Below, in pieces: positions 47,885-58,679 of a stretch of DNA of 64,000 nt. Below the pieces are notes generated by a model. That model was not told where the DNA came from, did not search any database, and saw nothing but the letters and a program-made list of their open reading frames with translations. This DNA comes from Symsagittifera roscoffensis (taxonomy: Eukaryota; Xenacoelomorpha; Acoela; Convolutidae). The stretch's first letter is position 1. Each line of letters opens with the position of its first letter. The DNA is taken from the NCBI RefSeq assembly GCF_963678635.1, contig NC_087062.1, positions 63,215,253 through 63,279,252 of the forward strand. Direction: 5' to 3'. A program made the position numbers and the translations under genes.

Positions 47885-48417
47885 GGGGCGTAAAAAAAAC
47901 ACCAATCGCGAAAAGACAAGATGTTTGAGACTTTTGCGCCGCTTCATTTTTGACAACAGCCGAAAGTGGAGTCTCTTGGGATATTAGCCGAAAAACTGTT
48001 GCCCGAATATTACAAAACATGGTTTTCGATGTTGTAGACTGCTAAAAAACCTCATAAAAAAATTCACATAATTCCCAAAAAATTACAAATATTTTGCCCC
48101 CAAAACTTCGCGCTAGAATAGCCAATGAAAAGAACATCTTTCAAGCGGTAAAAATCAGATCGGACAAAAATTTATCGATAACAAAAAAACCAATTCCAAA
48201 AATTGAATGCAATGGAAATTGATTGCTGAAAAAAAACAGGAATTATGGTCTGGGCTGGCATTATTGAAAACTTGCGAGCCAATTTAGTTTTCTTGAAAGA
48301 AATTTGAATAGCGAACATTAGATAATTGAAGTTTTGAGACCTGAAGTAACGCCATTTTTGAAACAGTACCCTGAAATGTGGATTTTTCAAGATAATGCAA
48401 CTGCCGGACCAAGTTGA

Positions 48418-48637
48418 GGCTCTTTTCCAGTTCCCCCCCCCCTTTGAATTTTTTCTGAAATCCGTTAAATGAAAGTCGGTTTAAAATGACTTTTGATGTC
48501 ATAAACTCCATTAAAACGTGTCAGCGTGAACAAGTGAACAAATTTCTGCAACATTACTAACATGCAAATTGCCGTGTGAACAAATTTATGAACAGCTTTA
48601 TTTTGTAATTTTACGAGGGGGGGACTGGAAAAGAGCC
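48418..48637 (+). mobile_element. hAT-like MITE, type II, inside the mariner transposase
   Basis: 220 bp, TIR GGCTCTTTTCCAGTTCCCCC. Perfect 8-bp target duplication caagttga (48,410-48,417 and 48,638-48,645); flanking bases extend the match to 10. Removing the element and one repeat rejoins the transposase frame between the DNATA and SPDL motifs. Confidence 0.88.
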
Positions 48638-49250
48638 CAAGTTGAGAATATATTTGGGAAGAAAACAAGATAAAGTTCTTCGATGGCCTCTTGGTTCACC
48701 GGATTTAAAACATATTGAGCAAATTTGGGACCAGATGAAAAGAAAATTTACATAAATTTTGAAAATTCTTAAAAACGTTGAAAAATAAAATCAGCACTGT
48801 AATTTTTACGGTTCATATTTCCTCAAAACTTGATGAAAATTTCATTTTGTTCAATGCTAACTCAAATTTATGCTTGCAGACGTTCATTGGGGCCTTCTAC
48901 CAGCTATTAAAAATCAAAAACTCAATTTATGTAAGTTGTTCTTGAATATTAATAAAAATTGTTAGCTTGCACTTATTTTTGTCCACTAGTGTATATGACT
49001 GAATGCATGATATTACAATGAAAAACATGAAGAACACTTTTTTCTTGATTGTTTTACGTGTAATTATGATTAAACGCGTAATTTTTTGATGTATATGAAT
49101 AAATCTGTTCACAACTGTTAGTCTGACTGCAATATGGCAATATTAAAAGAGTCTTTCAACGTTGAAATTCAAAGGTGAAGGAAATGGAAAAGAGCCCAAA
49201 CTTTGAATTTTTTTGTTTATACTTTAACTAGTGAGTGGAAAACTGGAATT

Positions 49251-49464
49251 GGCTTTTTTCCAGTTCCCCCCTTTCAAATTCAATTTTGAAAAGCTTATTT
49301 AACGTTGTCATAATGCAATGAAATTTGGCATGGTGAACAAATCGACAACTGTGAACAGATTTGTTCTTCATACTTTACATCGTAACATCACGCATTTAGT
49401 CATAATAACACGTACAACAAACATAAAACTCGGTATTTTAAAAGGGGGAAACTGGAAAAGAGCC
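49251..49464 (+). mobile_element. hAT-like MITE, type II, complete
   Basis: 214 bp. Ends GGCTTTTTTCCAGTTCCCCC and gggggaaactggaaaagagcc. Perfect 8-bp duplication ctggaatt (49,243-49,250 and 49,465-49,472). Confidence 0.85.
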
Positions 49465-49472
49465 CTGGAATT

Positions 49473-51107
49473 TGGCTTGAAAATGTTTATATGGTTGTTT
49501 GAACTAACTAGTTTATTTACGATATAGGGAGCCGAAAATATATATGGTATTTGATCAAAAACAAAATTTTGTTCAAGATACTAAATATTTTTTGGTTTTG
49601 ACATAAGAGAGAGAACTTAAATTCATCTTCTGTGGAAAGATTGTAGCTTGACATGATCTGTTTGATACAGACTAACTTTAATTTTTTTGGAGACATTGGT
49701 GGCAACAATTTTTTGAGCCTACGCAGACGCGAAGCAGACTTTCGCACCACATGCAATGCAAAAAGTCTAGGTCAAGAAAAAATGAGAGATATTAGAAAAA
49801 ATATGCTCCAAGAAGTTCCAAGAAGCAGCAAAAACATTTATAAAAATTAAAACTTCGCTATTAAAAAATCCATTTATACTCCAAATGGTGTTTTAACTTT
49901 GGCTGCATTGAGTTAAAAGGCGATGAAAACATTTAGACACGTGAAAAAAATTTTAAAAACCGTTATTTCCTGACTTATTTTTCCAACAGAGCAAATAATT
50001 TTAAACACCAGATAACTTCAGTTGGTTTTAAAAAAAACTAGCCCAATTTAGCTCAGAGGAACATAATTCAACTGAAAAAAACCGCTTATCACAAGAAAAT
50101 TTTAGCTTTTCCCAAAAACTTCAAAAGAAATTAATATCTAAAAATTAACTTCTGGAAACAAAAAATTCAAAAGTACCAAGCTAAAACAGGTAAAAAATTT
50201 AATTGTTTTCTGATTTTGTTTTAAACCATCCAGTAAACAGAGAAATGGATGAAACAATAAACTTTCCAAATTTTCCAAACCAGGTTCAATTAGAAAAAAA
50301 GCTACTTTTTAACACAACGTAGAAATAGAAAGCAAGGAAACGAATCTTACAAACTCAACTGTCGGCAAAGATTTTGTACAAAAGAATGATACAAAAAACA
50401 GGAAAAACATTTTTACTCGATTATATGCATCCAAAGATTATCATGAAAACAGATGACCGCACGATCAAAATTAACCAGGGTTTTGACCAAAGTTTTTAAA
50501 TGAACTAAGACTCTCAAGGAGACACCCAAAAGTACTCTCCTCTAGCCTCTAGCAGCTTATAGTATGAGAAGCGCTTTGAAAACAACGGAACTAACTAAAA
50601 CGCTTTTGCGAAAATAACTAAAAAGAATAAAAACTAAAACTGACTTAGTAAAAGGTCCAGATATATATATAATGTAAAAGATTTTTCAGAGCTAAAGGAA
50701 CGAGCAGCAAAAGGTAGTTGAAAACTCGACAAAATTTCGACTCTGGAATCGCAAAACTGTTGATTTTGCATGCCGCAGTCACACCACTCACATGACAAAA
50801 AGTTTAGAGCCAATATCTTTCATAGTTTAGAGCCAATTCTTTCATGACAACAACTATTTCACAGAACTTAGCAACTGCCGCTCTTCTCAAAGAATCCACT
50901 TAAAAAAATATAATTTACTCTATCCATGCTCCACTAGAAAAACTTACAACTTATAACCTTCCTAAACCCCAGATGGGTGGAACCAGTTCAAAATAAGTAT
51001 TTGATATATCCAATTATATTCTTTACAACTATCACTGTAAAATACTTAGAACTAACCAATCATGATCCATGACTAAACTTACAAAAAACTGTAAGGCTGA
51101 AATTTTA
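49473..51107. other. AT-rich region, no gene recognised
   Basis: No splice-supported coding exon or known motif. A 65-codon plus frame (49,653-49,850) and an overlapping 79-codon minus frame have no recognisable features. A short tandem 'agtttagagccaat' occurs twice at 50,801-50,838. Confidence 0.5.
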
Positions 51108-51813
51108 TAGCCCTGAAGATTCCGAATGACTTTTAAGGTCTATGGAGCAGTGATAATATGAAGAAATTAAATGTAATAAAATAAAACGAAAATTTTTTTT
51201 TCTTAATTTTTTTGAAATTTATGAAAATCATCACCCCACACGCCATATAAAAATTAAAAGGATAGATTTCGCTCCTTGTAACAAATCAATTATGGCAAAT
51301 AAGCTTCTTTTAACCAATTTGAAACAATTTGGTTGCAATTAAGACGGATTTGGTTGAAATTATCTAATAAAAAAAATTTAAAAAAAAAATTAAAAAAAAA
51401 AATTGAGGTTTCTTGTGAGAAAATCACCAAACACGTCACATTAAGTAGAAAGTGATAAATTTGCTACTATTAACAATTCAAACATGGCATATAAGTTTTC
51501 TTGAACCCATTTGGAACGATTTATACGACGGATTAAATCTCGCTTACGCGTCATTAGCGCGAAATATATCGCGCGTTAATTGTCCCAAATTGGCCAAAAT
51601 GGCAATCTTTAACCCCCATAACTTTATGAAAAGTGATCACAAGTGAAATATCTTTTCAAATTTAGGCTCAAGACAACAATAGTTTTCGAATGATTTGAAA
51701 AAAAAATTCCGCTAAAAAAGGCTAGTTTAAAATTCGAAATTTGTCTGAATAAAAAAAATCACCCTGAGGACAAATATTCCGTAAACTTCGTTACGAAAGT
51801 CGGAACAATAAAG
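51108..51813 (+). mobile_element. A-family elements, two truncated copies fused
   Basis: 51,108-51,355 is the left part of an A element (from the hairpin's right arm, gccctgaa). Then an A-rich tract with another copy restarts near 51,400 (acacgtcacattaagtag) and runs to the right end cgaaagtcggaacaataaag. The right hairpin is damaged (CTTCGTTACGAAAG). Total about 700 bp. Confidence 0.7.
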
Positions 51814-53085
51814 CTAGTATTTCTAATTATTTCCAAACAATTCTCAATGAGCTCTCAATATATTTTAAAAGAAAGAAAAAAGCGTTTGCCTATCACAGAG
51901 TATGCAAAATTTAAGTAAAAATTCGAATAAACTTCCAAACTTTTGTGATACATGTTTCGGTTCTTGTTGTTTAGAATTTTGGATCTTCGTTTTTGAGGTT
52001 ATTGATGTTCATTTTCTAGCTAACAAGAAGAGACTGAATTAATTAATGAGCCACAAAATTTAGTTAATATTAAAGCATACTTTATTCAATCCACTAAACA
52101 TTTTGGGCCTGGCAAATAAATAGTCTTAAAAATAAAAAAAGTTCAGAAGAGTTTTCGTCGAGACGGAGAAAATTTTGTAAACGTTTTCAGAATAATCCAA
52201 ATCACAACTAATAGGGTTTTATCATGATACTTCCCTTCACTCATCTCAATATTTTTTTGAATTCATCTAAAATGGAGGAAAAAATTTCACAACGGAAATT
52301 ACGCCATAGTTCCTTCCAACTTTCCGACGAGTGATTCGCACAACAAAAGCAAGTTGCTGCACGTAGCACAGAAATTTACTATCGTTAATTAACGAGAACG
52401 AACGAGAATTTTTTTTGGGAAAAGCGTAACAATTCAATTTAAGAGGAGGCGAGAAATTTTTATCTCACGACGTATAACAATATCTGTTTTTTTTTCAAAT
52501 CACGAAAACAAAAAAAAAGTAAGAAGGGAACAATTTATTTTTATTTATAGAAATTATCCAAGAAAAATCAATTTGAAAGAACGCCAAAATAAGCTGCCTA
52601 TCGAAAAATGTCAAAATATGCAGTTGTCTTATTTGTTTTCTGACTACCAAATTCGAGTACAATATTTATTATCATAACTGTACAAATCGCGTCTGCGATG
52701 CAGAATTGAGCTTAGTTGATTGTTTTGACAAAATATCCAGTCCTCAATTGATATTTGGTTTAACTTGTAGAAACTGTTTTTTGAAGACTGAACTGTTTTT
52801 GACTTTTTTTGAGATGACTAGTCAAATTGTCTGTTTGCTGTAGTCAAAATCTTTTTTTTGGATAAAGCATCTACAATTTCTGCTGCTTGTTTTTATTGTT
52901 ATCAGGCACAGATGCCGACTAATCAATTTTGTCATTATTTCAGTTATTCGCAGACATGTTGCTTATTTGAAGTTTGCCTTTCAGGCGGTAAATTTTTAAC
53001 AGAGGCCAAGCTGAAATTCGCGCCATTTGCGATACAGAACAAGAAAGGCCGAAAATATCTTGTTAGAAATCCTTTAAGCCGAAAA
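51814..53085. other. AT-rich region, no gene recognised
   Basis: Only short frames. An 82-codon plus frame at 52,858-53,106 opens with TTG, has many Cys and Gln and no motif; I do not call it. Confidence 0.5.
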
Positions 53086-53450
53086 AAAAATCAACAAGAT
53101 TTATGAAAAGTTGATTAGGCCCCCTCGACCTCAAAACTCACAAGCACTCAAGAAGCTTTAAATACTCGTCAAATTAATCAATAGGAGGCCACTAAACCGA
53201 TATAAATTAAACCGCGACCTATTTAGCCTAGAAAAAAAAGCCGAACAAAATTCAAAAATGTTTATGACTAATAAGAAGTTATTAAGTCCCCCTCACCCTC
53301 AAAACTCAGACACGCACACAAAAACTTTTTTCACTCATCAAACGACCCTTTATGAGATCAATAAGCCGATAGAATAAGGGCCAAAACCTAGGAAACCGAA
53401 AAAGAAAAACCGAAATTAAAATTTTTGTTATGAAAAACTTGAACTTAATT
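53086..53450. repeat. About 175-bp direct repeat, two diverged copies
   Basis: ggccccctcgacctcaaaac... (from about 53,117) is followed by agtccccctcaccctcaaaa... (from about 53,285), each continuing to a 'ccgaaaa/agaaaa' segment. 61,040-61,230 (cctcaaccctcccgtaacac...) looks like a third, distant copy. The first copy is preceded by aaatcaacaaga, a motif also seen near 58,258 and 62,157. Confidence 0.5.
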
Positions 53451-54151
53451 TCTACACGCTAGCAAAGCTACGTTTCGTACACACTTTCAAAAACACGACC
53501 AAAAGCAGTTCATCAAGTGACGCAAGAAAAAAGAGCAATAACCCTCCGAATTTCAAAAAAAAACTGAGGCGTAGAAAAACGTAGCAAATTTAAGCCTAAC
53601 ACACTAACCATTCAGCCACAGATCCTTATAATCCCCAAAAACTAGCGAACAATAAGCAGCTACATATGCTAATAAATTGCCAATTCGATGCAGCAAAATT
53701 AGCAACAACTACAAAAAGCTACAATTTTGCAATTAAAAAACGCAGCAACTTTGTAATTAAAAATGCATCAACTGTGTAAACATATAACTATTCGAATGTC
53801 AAAGCACATGTTATCAAAAAGCTGTAAAGGAGCACCAAATTGCCAAATCGATGCAGCAAATATTGTTGCTTTAATTTGCAACAATATTTGCGACCTAGTC
53901 GCAACAAAAGTCACACACAGCCACGAAGCTGCACTTCGCATACACAAGCAAATGAAAAAGAAAAAATATCAATTGCACATGCCTCAGTTTTTAGAGCGGA
54001 CGCATTTTAGATAGTATACGAAAAAAGTTCATTAAAAAACATCCAACCCTACCCAGGTTCGACCCTCTTATTTTGTTGCTTTTCTCCTCCCTACCTCTAC
54101 GCTACAGATCCATACTACCTTGAAGCTTAAGTGCTTTTTTAAATACCAAAC
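53451..54151. other. AT-rich region with short repeats, no gene recognised
   Basis: Contains short imperfect repeats such as 'aaaaagctacaattttgc / aaacgcagcaactttgt' and motifs 'gaagctgcacttcgcataca' resembling 61,755-61,775 and 63,595-63,612. An 83-codon plus frame (53,763-54,014) has no motif. Confidence 0.4.
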
Positions 54152-54475
54152 TGCTCGTATCAGGGCACTTATACCCAACACGCCATATAACCTACAAAGT
54201 CATATATTTCACTCCTGGTAACAAATCAATTATGACAAATAAGCTTCCTCAACCAATTTGGAACGTTTTCTAAGACGGATAAAAATCTCTGCTTACGCGT
54301 TAATAGCGCGAAATAAATCGCGCATTTATTTCCCCTAAGTGACCAAGATGTTAATTTTCAAACCCCCATATAACTTCACGAAAAAAAATTTCAGGTAACA
54401 TATCTTTTCAAATGTAAGATTAGGACAAAAATACATTTTGAAAGATAAAAAGAAGTTCCGTCTTTAAAAAACATC
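54152..54475 (+). mobile_element. A-family element, truncated
   Basis: Starts ctgctcgtatcagggc but the hairpin's second arm and about 100 bp are deleted. It resumes at acacgccatataac and runs through the internal palindrome (gcgttaatagcgcgaa) to about 54,475. Right end missing. Confidence 0.65.
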
Positions 54476-55486
54476 ATATGAAATATCAATATCATTGGTT
54501 TTTTAGGCTTAAATTAAACTAGTTAAGCTCTCTGACAGAGAACTGCCTTATTCCCTGAAGGCAGATCTCTGATCCTGAAAAGGCAGCATCACACATTGCT
54601 GGTTAGATTAGGGTAAATATCCATTCGAAATTTACATGAATTTTTTTTAGAAAAAGCTTTGATCATAACTATCTCGACTCTTTACCTGCACGTTCCTTAA
54701 ACATCATAAAAATTTCATGAGCATTTTTTCAGAAAACAATTTTTGTTCATTATTATTATGATTATCATTATTGAAAATAATCGAGTGACAGATAGTTTTT
54801 TGCGGTTTGCTGACTGTTTTTGCATTATGTTTTCATAACTCTTTTCACATAAGTTTGAGAAAACGAAAGTTAAATTTTTCGAGAAAACCAGCAAAAAATT
54901 ACCTCCTTTTTAGCTAAAATTCGCTTTGCTTTTGAATACTTAAGCGCATTTCGAGAAAACTATGTAATAAAAAAAATTTTCAAAGAGCGTTAAAAAATTA
55001 AATCTACTATTTCTAATTTAAAATTATGCACGATTTCTCCCGCAATTAACACTTTTATTAATGGAAGCCTAATTTGCCTCAAATTTAATAACTGAACATG
55101 ATGTGAACAGTTGAACCTCACAAAAACCATACTGCCATGAAAAACTTAATGAGAGGGAAAATCACACAAGCTAAATAATTTCGTTAGTATCGTTAATTCT
55201 TTATTATGATATCGTTCCTTAACACTTAATAAATAAGACTCACATTGAGCTCTAAAGCCTCTTTTCAGCAAACATATAGAAAGAAAGACCATTAGCCTCA
55301 TTTATTATTTTTAAGTTTTTTGTTAGTTCAGATGAAAAACCAATTCGAAATTTCTCAATTGAAAGCAATAACTTTTACATCAAACAAACAAGAAACAAAA
55401 ATTTTCCGTGACATAATTTTCAATTTCAGCAATACATAATAGTCAAAACAATTCATTTTATGTCTAACAGAAACTTGTATTTAGAA
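54476..55486. other. AT-rich DNA downstream of the BRCA1-like gene
   Basis: No coding features seen. A polyadenylation signal aataaa for the minus-strand gene could be any of several AT-rich sites; I cannot choose one. Confidence 0.4.
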
Positions 55487-55696
55487 TCAAACTAATGTTT
55501 TATCCAAATCTGATGAGCTTTTTTCTCCATTATACAGAATAAATTTCTTGCGTGAAAGCAACTTGCTTTGGGTCAAGGAATCCAATAGCCACTCACGACT
55601 GATCAATGGTAGGCAGCACTCGTCTGCTATTTTTCTGATAGAGGTGGAGAAGTCATCATCCACGAGGAGTATGCGGCGTCTACTTCCATAGCAGTC
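55487..55696 (-). CDS. BRCA1: BRCA1-like gene, last exon (second half of BRCT2)
   Basis: Starts after the acceptor tgtaacag and ends with TGA at 55,487-55,489; 69 codons. It contains the C-terminal BRCT signature: a hydrophobic strand (RRRILLVDDDF), a helix (STSIRKIADECC), then LPLISREWLLDSLTQSKLL, where W and the following hydrophobics are the invariant BRCT core (W-hydrophobic-DS). A short polar tail follows. The frame at the acceptor is phase 0 and agrees with the previous exon. Family knowledge: BRCT tandem domains bind phosphoserine partners in DNA double-strand-break repair. Confidence 0.82.
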   Translation of the reverse strand, partial: DCYGSRRRILLVDDDFSTSIRKIADECCLPLISREWLLDSLTQSKLLSRKKFILYNGEKSSSDLDKTLV

Positions 55697-57364
55697 CTGT
55701 TACAAAGTAACAGATGGTACCACTTAATTGGTTGAATTTGTACAGCGGGTTCTCAAATATGAAAACTAGCTTAGTACAACAGCAAATTAATACAAAAAAT
55801 CAATTTCACGTGTATTAAAATAAAACAGTCACCAGCAAAAAGAGTCAATGAAGCCAAAAACACCGAAAAAAAAACAACTTTTGAAGAAAACCAATACAGC
55901 TTTAAATGCGTAATTTTCAATATTTGAAAAAATGGACTTTAAGCTGAGCCCTGGTGTTTTTCTGCTCAAGTAGGGGATTAACCTCTTATTTAAAGAAGAG
56001 CACTGCTACTCACTCTTTCAATTGAAGTCTTTATCTCAGATTTGGCTGGGTAGCTTTCGAAAAAAGTGAAAAGGATTCCAAAATACAATAAACTTTTCCT
56101 ACATCCATAAATTCTTTTCTACTAAAGTATGGGAATAGCCTCTACTTTCAACAGCCTGATTTCTAGATTAAAGATTTCCAAAATCTGATTTTTTAAATTA
56201 GATTGAGTCCTTAATATCAGATTTAGCTAGTAGTTTTCGAGAATAGTGACGAAATTTCTTTAAAAAATGTAAACATTTAAACAAGAAATTTTTCTGAAAA
56301 CCATAACAGCTTTGTATAAAAAAAACAGGGTAAAACAGATTAAGCAGGGAAAATCCACGCGCCATGTTAGATTTAATGAACGATCAACCACAGAATCAAC
56401 AGGTTAGTTTTTGAAAAAAAAAATGAGTAACTTTCCACAAAACGGGAAAATTGGACATTTTCTAAGGCCATAATTTTTGTTTAAAAAGGCAGGGCATAGC
56501 CGCTTCCGCAGGTAAATATCGCATAACTGATTTTCTGTCTCCTAATCTCCAACTTGGCAGGGCAGTTTTTGAGAAAAGTCAAAAAGTTTTAAAAATTAAG
56601 CAAAATGTCAAAAAACGGGCTTGTTTGAGGCCATAACTTTTTCTACCAAATTTAGATAACAGCCACTTGAGAAGGGGATATCCCATATTTTTTTCTTTAC
56701 CTTCTTCTCTGATTTGTGCATTTAATAATTGAGAATATGAAAAAATTCAAAAAAAGTACCACTAAAATCTAACTTCTGAAACTTTCGAAGGCCGTAGAAC
56801 GTGAGGTAAAATGAAAAGAGACAATATAAACATACATGCACATAGAAGAGCAGCCGGTTTTTCCATTGACTCCATTTTTTTGAAAATCGGCTCGGTAGTT
56901 TTTGAGAAAAATTGAAACTTCCGCGAAAAGTGCAAAAAAAAAGTTCAAAGCGTACATTTTCATAATACATGTTTTCTTTTTCAAATAGGACCTAAAACTA
57001 ACCAAAAACAAAGCAGCAACTTATGTCATTAAATTTATGCTTAAATAAGCCTAAATATTTATAAATTGAAATATACTGAAATTGCCACCAAATGAGCACT
57101 TTTATTTAGAACTTAGGTTAAAAAAAATTCTTTGTAATAATACACTACGTTTCGTTTGTGTAACTGAGTAGTTTTTATTTTGTTCATTGACAATTTAAGT
57201 GTTACCATGCAAATTAAGTTTCCATTAAGGAATATTATAGTTGCATTGCATTGCACAAGCCAGATTAAGCAGTGCATTACACAAGCCAGATGAAATAACC
57301 TGTGTATGAGAATCAAGCATAACTTAACATTTTACCGATAATGAAAAGATAACCGATGATCGAC
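55697..57364 (-). other. BRCA1-like intron with about 200-bp diverged repeats
   Basis: 1.67-kb intron. From about 55,880 to 56,950 it repeats a theme of 'gccataac...ttttct(a)c...' followed by 'tag(t)ttttcgagaaaagtga', in at least four imperfect copies about 200-250 bp apart. No coding frame. The minus frames at 56,722-57,011 fall within these repeats. Confidence 0.5.
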
Positions 57365-57496
57365 CTTTTTAAAGTTTTTGCGGTCGTGTACGTAGATTCC
57401 ACCAGCATTTTTGATGAGTCTCTCTATCACTTCGATCCCCATATCACCAAACTCTGCCGGACAGTGGAAGGCACAGAACCCCAACAGGTGGTCACC
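57365..57496 (-). CDS. BRCA1: BRCA1-like gene, exon with first half of BRCT2
   Basis: Exactly 44 codons between the acceptor gtttccag and a weak donor (AAG|gtcgat). It reads as the first strand and helix of BRCT2: LLGFCAFHCPAEF, then GIEVIERLIKNAGGIYV, where the GG ending helix 1 is the BRCT hallmark. Phase 0 at both ends. The donor is the least certain point. An alternative gtaaaa donor 31 bp further on puts the next exon out of frame, so I prefer the in-frame site; a tiny unseen exon is also possible. Confidence 0.8.
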
Positions 57497-57628
57497 CTGG
57501 AAACATGAAATTGATTACTTCAACTCCAGATACATTTTTTAAAGAATTTTTCCAGAGCCTGTCCAAAACAGGAACAGATTCATTCACGTCAAATCTTCCA
57601 TAATAAAAATACAATTGATTCTTCTTAC
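57497..57628 (-). other. BRCA1-like intron, 132 bp
   Basis: Donor gtaagaag, acceptor gtttccag. Short, no repeat. Included to show that the two flanking exons are closely spaced and both phase 0. Confidence 0.7.
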
Positions 57629-57750
57629 AGTTAGCCGTCTCTGTCTTGCCCTGGCCGGTCCCATGTGACTCAGCCCGAATATCATCTCTCCTTCTATCTC
57701 GAAGTCAGCTTCATGTGCTCTCCTCCCAAGCTTGGCACACTCTTCGATCC
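57629..57750 (-). CDS. BRCA1: BRCA1-like gene, exon for end of BRCT1 and inter-BRCT linker
   Basis: 122 bp between acceptor gctaatag and donor ACT|gtaaga; it begins with two bases that complete a split Trp codon from the upstream exon. It encodes the last helix of BRCT1 and the linker. HEADFEIEGEMIFG followed by HMGPARAR corresponds closely to the human BRCA1 segment (EHDFEVRGDVVNG...HQGPKRAR, recalled from general knowledge). This linker separates BRCA1 from BARD1, whose linker differs. It is separated from the next exon by a 132-bp intron. Confidence 0.88.
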
Positions 57751-58679
57751 CTATTAGCAAGCATTTCATACTTTACTTTATATAATGAACGAAAGGATAA
57801 CGAATCTACTTTTATTACATTACTGCTGTAGCGTGATAGATACTGATAATTCTTGATGCATGCTCTGCATGTTTTTGAAATTATAGCTGCACGAATACAA
57901 GATATTTTTCCTGGAAAATAAGCTCTTTGAATTTCTGGAACGAATTAAGATTGGCGCTTTTTTTGATAACATGAACCCAACTAGAGAAAACTGGGTCAAC
58001 AGGTAAAGATTTTTTCAGCTTGAAATCTAAAAATTAAATTCCTTTTTCGAAACTAGAAATCGTTCACGTTTTTTCGCGCCATTTTCACGTTCGTATTTGG
58101 AGAGTGCTATTTACGCCACTTTCAGCAGATGTATTTCAATTGAACTCAAAAAATGCATATATACCTAAGGCCATACATAAACGCATCAATATGTATGAAT
58201 GCACATCTGTAGTTATTAGAAGAGACTTTTCCTAACAAAATTTTAAAAAAAAACAAAAAAAAATCAGCAAGACCTATAAAAAGAGTCTTCACTACGTTCA
58301 TTACTCTTTAAAAAGCAGATTTTGGATAAGGTGTGTGAAAAGTGAAAGAGTTGAGAAATACATCCAACCTTTCAATGGACGAAGAAACGGGAAGCGAAAT
58401 ATCACTCGCTGTTTTCTTCAAACATTTTTTCCGGTTTTCGAAATGTTAATTCATGAACATAGCCAACTGACACTTTGAAAAGAGCGATGAACACAAGGGA
58501 ACAAAAAATTGACTTGTTTAAAAAAAACAATTCGAACTTGAAAAAAATATATATATGCCCTACAATTTTTGACCAAGGTTTTTTTTGGTAAAAACAACCT
58601 AATTTGAGAAAATTGAATCAAAAGGTAAAATTTTTATTCAGCTGAGAAATTTGATAACTAAATTCCATTTTTGAAATTA
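57751..58679. other. Intron DNA with dispersed repeat family C
   Basis: About 57,960-58,210 resembles 61,490-61,760, with the shared blocks gttcacgttttttcg, ggagag(t/c)gct(a/g)tttac and a run ending in a 'cataaacgcatc...' segment. A partial third copy lies at 58,580-58,700. Non-coding. The motif aaaatcagcaagacct...gtcttcactacgttcatt (58,260-58,303) recurs near 61,255 and in part near 62,157. Confidence 0.5.

Larger units (their letters stand above)
47515..48755 (+). pseudogene. Tc1/mariner transposase pseudogene
   Basis: Begins ATG with a helix-turn-helix-like start (MVRYDFTEGNQIDGAIKSG); then GSVADRIGRGR, the basic linker between the two DNA-binding helices; then SRKTVARIL. The catalytic part shows GIMVWAGI, QYPEMWIFQDNATA (second catalytic Asp) and WPLGSPDLKHIEQIWDQMK (third acidic residue, Glu). 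TAA at 48,753-48,755. Stops and frameshifts throughout, plus MITE insertions at 47,686 and 48,418, the second directly after the DNATA motif. Dead; a DD..E member of the Tc1 group. Confidence 0.85.
47367..48993 (+). mobile_element. Tc1/mariner transposon with two nested MITEs
   Basis: Ends cacactggaggacaaaattc (left) and attt(t)tgtccactagtgta (right) are inverted repeats. 1,627 bp in total, about 1.2 kb once the two internal MITEs are removed, the usual size of the superfamily. It encodes a broken transposase (47,515-48,755). Confidence 0.85.
47304..49196 (-). mobile_element. hAT-like MITE, type II, split by a mariner insertion
   Basis: The 63 bp at 47,304-47,366 (GGCTCTTTTCC...cttacgtgttt) and 48,994-49,196 (tatgactgaatgcatgat...ggaaaagagcc) join into one sequence that follows the complement of the complete copy at 49,251-49,464. 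The mariner lies between them at a TA site. Host 8-bp duplication not recognisable. Confidence 0.7.

Noticed and set aside
48409-48646. 10-bp target duplication (Mutator-like) for the MITE group
   Set aside because: The 10-bp match holds only at this copy; the offset common to all four complete copies is 8 bp, so the extra matches are taken as chance.
49653-49850. 65-codon plus ORF and its overlapping minus ORF
   Set aside because: No motif, no splice support, and both strands open by chance in AT-rich DNA.
57113-57316. 67-codon minus ORF next to the BRCA1-like exon
   Set aside because: Lies in the intron, has no BRCT features, and does not splice in phase.
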